A DNA stretch of 8,149 nt from Hyphomicrobiales bacterium (lineage in GTDB: Bacteria; Pseudomonadota; Alphaproteobacteria; Rhizobiales; Xanthobacteraceae), in NCBI GenBank assembly GCA_026400425.1, contig JAPLPC010000456.1, positions 1-8,149 on the forward strand. The letters run 5' to 3'. This document shows positions 6,456 to 8,149 of this stretch, piece after piece. A program made the translations under genes and the position numbers. The notes under the pieces were generated by a model, which was given only the letters and a program-made list of their open reading frames with translations, did not search any database and was not told the origin of the DNA. Position 1 is the stretch's first letter. Each line of letters starts with the position of its first letter.

Positions 6456-7712
6456 ATGCCGACATCGCTTCGGTCCGTCTGCGCCTGTGCGCCGCATCGT
6501 CCTTCACGCAGCTTCATCACTGGTCTCGCAGCGCTGGCATTCTCGGCCGCGTCGTCGATCGCGTTGGCGCAAGGCGCGCCGCCGCTGAAACTCGGCGCGC
6601 TGATGGACATGACCAGTGTCTATGCCGACACCAGCGGCCCGGGCAGCGAAGTGGCGGCGAAGATGGCGGTCGAGGATTTCGGCGGCGAGGTACTCGGACG
6701 CAAGATCCAGACGGTGTTCGTCGATCACCTCAACAAGCCCGATCTGGCCTCCAGCCAGGCGCGCGAGATGCTCGACAATCAGGGCGTCGAGGCGATCATC
6801 GATTTCGCGGGATCGGCGACCGGCTTGGCGATCATCGAAGTGGCGAAGGCGCGCAACAAGATCGTCATCGTCAACGGCGCGGGTTCGATGCGTTTCACCA
6901 ACGAATCCTGCACGCCCTACACCGTGCACTATTCCTGGGACACGTTTGCGCAAGCCAATGTCACCGGGCTCGCCACCGTGCGCAAGGGACTGGACAGCTG
7001 GTTCTTTCTCGCTGTCGATTACGCTTTCGGTCAGGAGCTCGAACGCGACGCGGCGAATGTGGTGCAGGCCAGCGGCGGCAAGGTGCTGGGCTCGGTCAAG
7101 CACCCGCTCAATTCGTCGGACTTCTCGTCCTATCTTTTGCAGGCCCAGAGCTCGAAGGCGAAAGTGATCGGTCTCGCCAATGCCGGCAATGACGCCATCA
7201 CCGCCATCAAGCAGGCCACGGAGTTCGGTCTCACCCAGGGAGGCAAGCAGCGCCTTTCGCCGCTGCTGGCTTTCATCACCGACATCGACGGCATCGGTCT
7301 CGACATCGGGCAGGGCCTACTGGTCACGGAGTCCTGGTATTGGGACCTCAACGACGAGACGCGCGCCTTCGCGAAACGCTTTCGCGAGCGCACCCAACGG
7401 GCGCCGACGTCGGTGCAGGCCAGCCTGTATTCATCGCTGACGCATTATTTGAAAGCCGTGAAAGCGGCGGGCACCACGGACTCCGCTGCCGTCATCAAGA
7501 TCATGAAGGAGACGCCGATCAACGACATGTATGCGAAGGGCGGCCGCATCCGCGAAGACGGCCGCATGCTGCACGACATGTATCTGTTCGAGGTCAAGCA
7601 GCCATCCGAGAGCAAGGGGCGTTGGGACGTCTACAAGCTGCTCGACACCGTGTCCGGCGAGCAGGCGTTCCAGCCGATCGCGGCCTCGCGCTGTCCACTG
7701 CTGAAGAAGTAG
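6456..7712 (+). CDS. ABC transporter substrate-binding protein, branched-chain amino acid (LivK) type
   Basis: This 418-residue periplasmic binding protein is of the Leu/Ile/Val-binding type I fold. It has a signal peptide with a basic n-region, hydrophobic core at about 20-33 and an ALA cleavage site just before Q39. The mature protein opens with LKLGALMDMTSVYAD, the first beta strand and ligand loop. It continues through MAVEDFGG, GRKIQTVFVDH, a conserved GAGSMRFTNESCTPYTVHY (141-159) and the second lobe with VDYAFGQELERDA. Two cysteines (C152, C413) may form a disulfide. Family members deliver amino acids, aromatic acids, amides or other small polar compounds to an inner-membrane permease; the ligand here is unknown. 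No permease or ATPase gene is visible, and the next gene is convergent, so partners must be elsewhere. It follows tenA on the same strand, which leaves open a thiamine-related ligand. Confidence 0.92.
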   Translation: MPTSLRSVCACAPHRPSRSFITGLAALAFSAASSIALAQGAPPLKLGALMDMTSVYADTSGPGSEVAAKMAVEDFGGEVLGRKIQTVFVDHLNKPDLASSQAREMLDNQGVEAIIDFAGSATGLAIIEVAKARNKIVIVNGAGSMRFTNESCTPYTVHYSWDTFAQANVTGLATVRKGLDSWFFLAVDYAFGQELERDAANVVQASGGKVLGSVKHPLNSSDFSSYLLQAQSSKAKVIGLANAGNDAITAIKQATEFGLTQGGKQRLSPLLAFITDIDGIGLDIGQGLLVTESWYWDLNDETRAFAKRFRERTQRAPTSVQASLYSSLTHYLKAVKAAGTTDSAAVIKIMKETPINDMYAKGGRIREDGRMLHDMYLFEVKQPSESKGRWDVYKLLDTVSGEQAFQPIAASRCPLLKK

Positions 7713-7732
7713 GGCAGAATGGCCTTTGTCCG

Positions 7733-8149
7733 TCACTCGCCCGAGCGCGCTTCGCTTCGATGCAGCTTCTCGAACCGCTTGACGATCCTTTCGCGCTTCA
7801 GGCGCGACAGGCGCTGGATCCAGAAAAGACCATTGAGTTGATCGATTTCGTGCTGGTGGCAGACCGCGCGCAGGCCGTCGGACTCTTCTTCATGCGAGTT
7901 GCCATGGATATCGCGGTAGCCGATCCGCACACGCGCGTGGCGCCGGAGATCCTCGTTCACGCCCGGCATCGAGACGCTGCCTTCCAGATGCATGATCAGT
8001 TCGGGCGATGCCCAGATCACTTCGGGGTTCACATAGGTAACCGCGCCGTCACCGAGATCGAGCACGACGACGCGCAGCAAGACGCCGATATGCGGCGCGG
8101 TGATGCCGATGCCCGGCGCGGCATGCATGGTGTCGCGCAAGTCTTCGGC
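7733..8149 (-). CDS. Peptide deformylase-like protein with altered active site (5' end outside window)
   Basis: The last 138 codons of a peptide deformylase homologue are visible; the start lies beyond the window edge. Active enzymes remove the formyl group from nascent proteins with three motifs: GxGxAAxQ, EGCLS and HExDH. Here they read GIGITAPH, EGSVS and HEIDQ. The metal-binding Cys is therefore Ser and the second metal-binding His is Gln, while the first His and catalytic Glu remain; the oxyanion Gln is His. I read these codons on the reverse strand (AGC for the Ser, CAA for the Gln). The surrounding sequence is well kept (NPEVIWAS, SMPGV, LNGLFWI), so the gene is not simply decaying. 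It is probably a second, divergent copy that is inactive or altered in chemistry, not the housekeeping def. Its 3' end is 20 bases from the convergent binding-protein gene, with no terminator between. Confidence 0.85.
   Translation of the reverse strand, partial: AEDLRDTMHAAPGIGITAPHIGVLLRVVVLDLGDGAVTYVNPEVIWASPELIMHLEGSVSMPGVNEDLRRHARVRIGYRDIHGNSHEEESDGLRAVCHQHEIDQLNGLFWIQRLSRLKRERIVKRFEKLHRSEARSGE

Overview
The window is GC-rich and coding-dense. The protein set suggests an alphaproteobacterium of the Hyphomicrobiales, most like the Bradyrhizobium / Rhodopseudomonas / Tardiphaga group (Nitrobacteraceae). This is an inference from the style of the proteins (a LivK-type binding protein, a chloroperoxidase-like hydrolase, a Lin0512 protein, a secreted phospholipase-A2-like protein with a Pro/Ala tail). 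No marker gene fixes the genus.

Layout: (1) 1-705, + strand: the C-terminal quarter of aconitase B, with all three iron-sulfur ligands, ending in a strong intrinsic terminator at 755-790. (2) 883-1534, +: a two-gene type II toxin-antitoxin module, an AbrB-fold VapB antitoxin and an overlapping PIN-domain VapC toxin, behind an AT-rich leader with four closely spaced CTTA repeats. (3) 1706-2962, +: a cytoplasmic serine beta-lactamase-fold hydrolase (NylB / class C-like). (4) 3061-3888, +: an exported protein with the calcium loop and His-Asp centre of phospholipase A2, followed by a long Pro/Ala-rich tail. (5) 3994-4182, +: a 62-residue single-pass membrane protein. (6) 4221-4258: a perfect 17-bp hairpin between convergent genes. 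(7) 4266-5102, -: an alpha/beta hydrolase of the non-heme chloroperoxidase type. (8) 5280-6289, +: a Lin0512-family protein translationally coupled (ATGA) to TenA, a thiamine-salvage aminohydrolase. (9) 6456-7712, +: a periplasmic binding protein of the branched-chain amino acid type, without transporter partners in view. (10) 7733-8149, -: a peptide-deformylase-like protein, cut by the window edge, in which two of the three metal ligands are replaced.

How the genes work together: only two groups are clearly functional units, vapB-vapC and lin0512-tenA. The binding protein follows tenA on the same strand after 166 bp with its own ribosome binding site; a role in importing a thiamine-related substrate is possible but unproven. 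The rest look like independent housekeeping or accessory genes.

No defence island, CRISPR array, insertion sequence, tRNA or rRNA was seen. The best leads are the deformylase homologue with altered active-site motifs, the secreted PLA2-like protein, and the link between the uncharacterised Lin0512 family and TenA. No gap between genes exceeds 300 bases.
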